Assembly (NCBI GenBank): GCA_030447945.1
Contig: JAUJNV010000107.1
Location: 1-6,505, forward strand
Direction of reading: 5' to 3'
From: Fimbriimonas sp.
GTDB lineage: Bacteria > Armatimonadota > Fimbriimonadia > Fimbriimonadales > Fimbriimonadaceae
DNA: 6,505 bases
The notes beneath the pieces are model-generated. The model saw only the letters and a list, made by a program, of their open reading frames with translations. It ran no database searches and had not been told where the DNA came from. Numbering within the stretch: the stretch's first letter is position 1; every line of letters begins with the position of its first letter. Shown one piece after another: positions 6,004 through 6,505 of the stretch. The translations under genes were made by a program, and so were the position numbers.

Positions 6004-6505
6004 ATGGAACGCCGCCGCGCCTTTACTCTCATCGAACTCTTGGTCGTAATCGCGATCATCGCTATCCTGGCCGCGATCCTTTTCCCGGTGTTCGCGCAGG
6101 CCAAGGAAGCGGCGAAGTCCGCCGCCTGCCTGAGCAACGCGAAGCAGCAGGGGTTGGCGGCGATGATGTACGCCGGCGATCACGACGACGAGCTGCCCGA
6201 GACGGGCTACTACGGCCCGTGCCACCAGGCGCCCCCGGGGACGGGGACCGGCGGGAGTTACTTCTCGGGCCTCTTCTCCTACCCCATCGCCACCTACCCG
6301 TACATCAAAAACCGCGAGATCTGGACCTGCGGCTCCGATCCGAACCGCGCGGGCTTCAACAGCACGCTTAAGTGCTTCCAGCTCCAATTGGACGCCGCCG
6401 GCATCCCGGGCATCACTCCGAAAATGACCGCCGCCGAGAAAGCGAAGCTTGCTCGCCGTGGAACTCGGTCAACATCGGCCGCAGCGCCTTCGGGTACCCG
6501 ACCCA
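6004..6505 (+). CDS. Type IV pilin-like protein (prepilin N-terminus, DUF1559-type), 3' end outside window
   Basis: The N-terminus [18 protein letters not shown] is a class III (prepilin) signal. Cleavage by prepilin peptidase would fall between Ala6 and Phe7, with the conserved Glu at mature position 5 and a hydrophobic helix to about residue 30. [21 protein letters not shown] and [12 protein letters not shown] follow, as in the large pilin-like families of Armatimonadota and Planctomycetota. A C-terminal-side motif, [16 protein letters not shown], also matches. The product is probably exported or assembled into a pseudopilin-like surface structure. An in-frame ATG at 5977 would add nine residues (MPRVDDNDE) but overlaps the palindrome at 5958-5982. 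Neither start has a strong ribosome site. Near 6452 the frame must shift: as written it gives [14 protein letters not shown], while the next frame gives [17 protein letters not shown], which fits the family. One base appears to be missing. The gene continues beyond 6505. Confidence 0.85.
   Translation, partial: MERRRAFTLIELLVVIAIIAILAAILFPVFAQAKEAAKSAACLSNAKQQGLAAMMYAGDHDDELPETGYYGPCHQAPPGTGTGGSYFSGLFSYPIATYPYIKNREIWTCGSDPNRAGFNSTLKCFQLQLDAAGIPGITPKMTAAEKAKLARRGTRSTSAAAPSGTRP

Noticed and set aside
5974..6387. A 137-residue minus-strand frame opposite the pilin-like gene
   Set aside because: It is antisense to a clearly recognisable prepilin sequence and has shadow composition.

Overview
The window is GC-rich DNA with short intergenic gaps and genes on both strands. 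It is most likely from the bacterial phylum Armatimonadota (Fimbriimonas/Chthonomonas-like). The best clue is the last gene. Its pilin-type N-terminus runs through [10 protein letters not shown] and a conserved [22 protein letters not shown] stretch, a form I associate with the large pilin-like (DUF1559-type) families of that phylum. A GH172 (DUF2961) protein and a YncE/phosphatase fusion fit the same picture. This assignment is inference from protein style, not from a marker gene.

Layout, left to right. (1) Positions 7-105 hold a 99-bp element with perfect 27-bp inverted ends. (2) Positions 167-661, minus strand: a DinB-like four-helix protein. (3) Positions 716-806, plus strand: the stump of an antitoxin-like gene, running into the 3' end of the next gene. 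(4) Positions 807-3434, minus strand: a large YncE-type beta-propeller/alkaline-phosphatase-superfamily phosphoesterase. Its N-terminal third carries six single-base indels (three plus, three minus, net zero); correcting them restores one 875-residue protein with seven propeller repeats. (5) Positions 3535-3774, plus strand: an addiction-module antitoxin (PF09720 type), overlapping by 4 nt a decayed RelE/ParE-like toxin start at 3771. (6) Positions 3877-4290, minus strand: a small putative lipoprotein. (7) Positions 4429-5532, minus strand: a GH172/DUF2961 protein of 367 residues. The open frame extends upstream to 5688, but that part is repeat DNA. (8) Positions 5581-5893: a cluster of intergenic repeats, including two diverged copies of one element in opposite orientation and a 12-G run. 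(9) From 6004 to the window end, plus strand: a pilin-like secreted protein, cut by the window edge and with its own single-base frame break near 6452.

The genes do not form an obvious pathway. The phosphoesterase and the pilin-like protein look exported, and the small 3877-4290 product is probably a lipoprotein. The GH172 enzyme shows no signal peptide. The two antitoxin-like pieces, one a stump and one intact beside a broken toxin, suggest toxin-antitoxin loci in decay. I see no tRNA, rRNA, CRISPR array, transposase or integrase. I found no convincing new multi-gene system. The points most worth a second look are the indel cluster, the repeat elements and the eroded toxin-antitoxin remnants.
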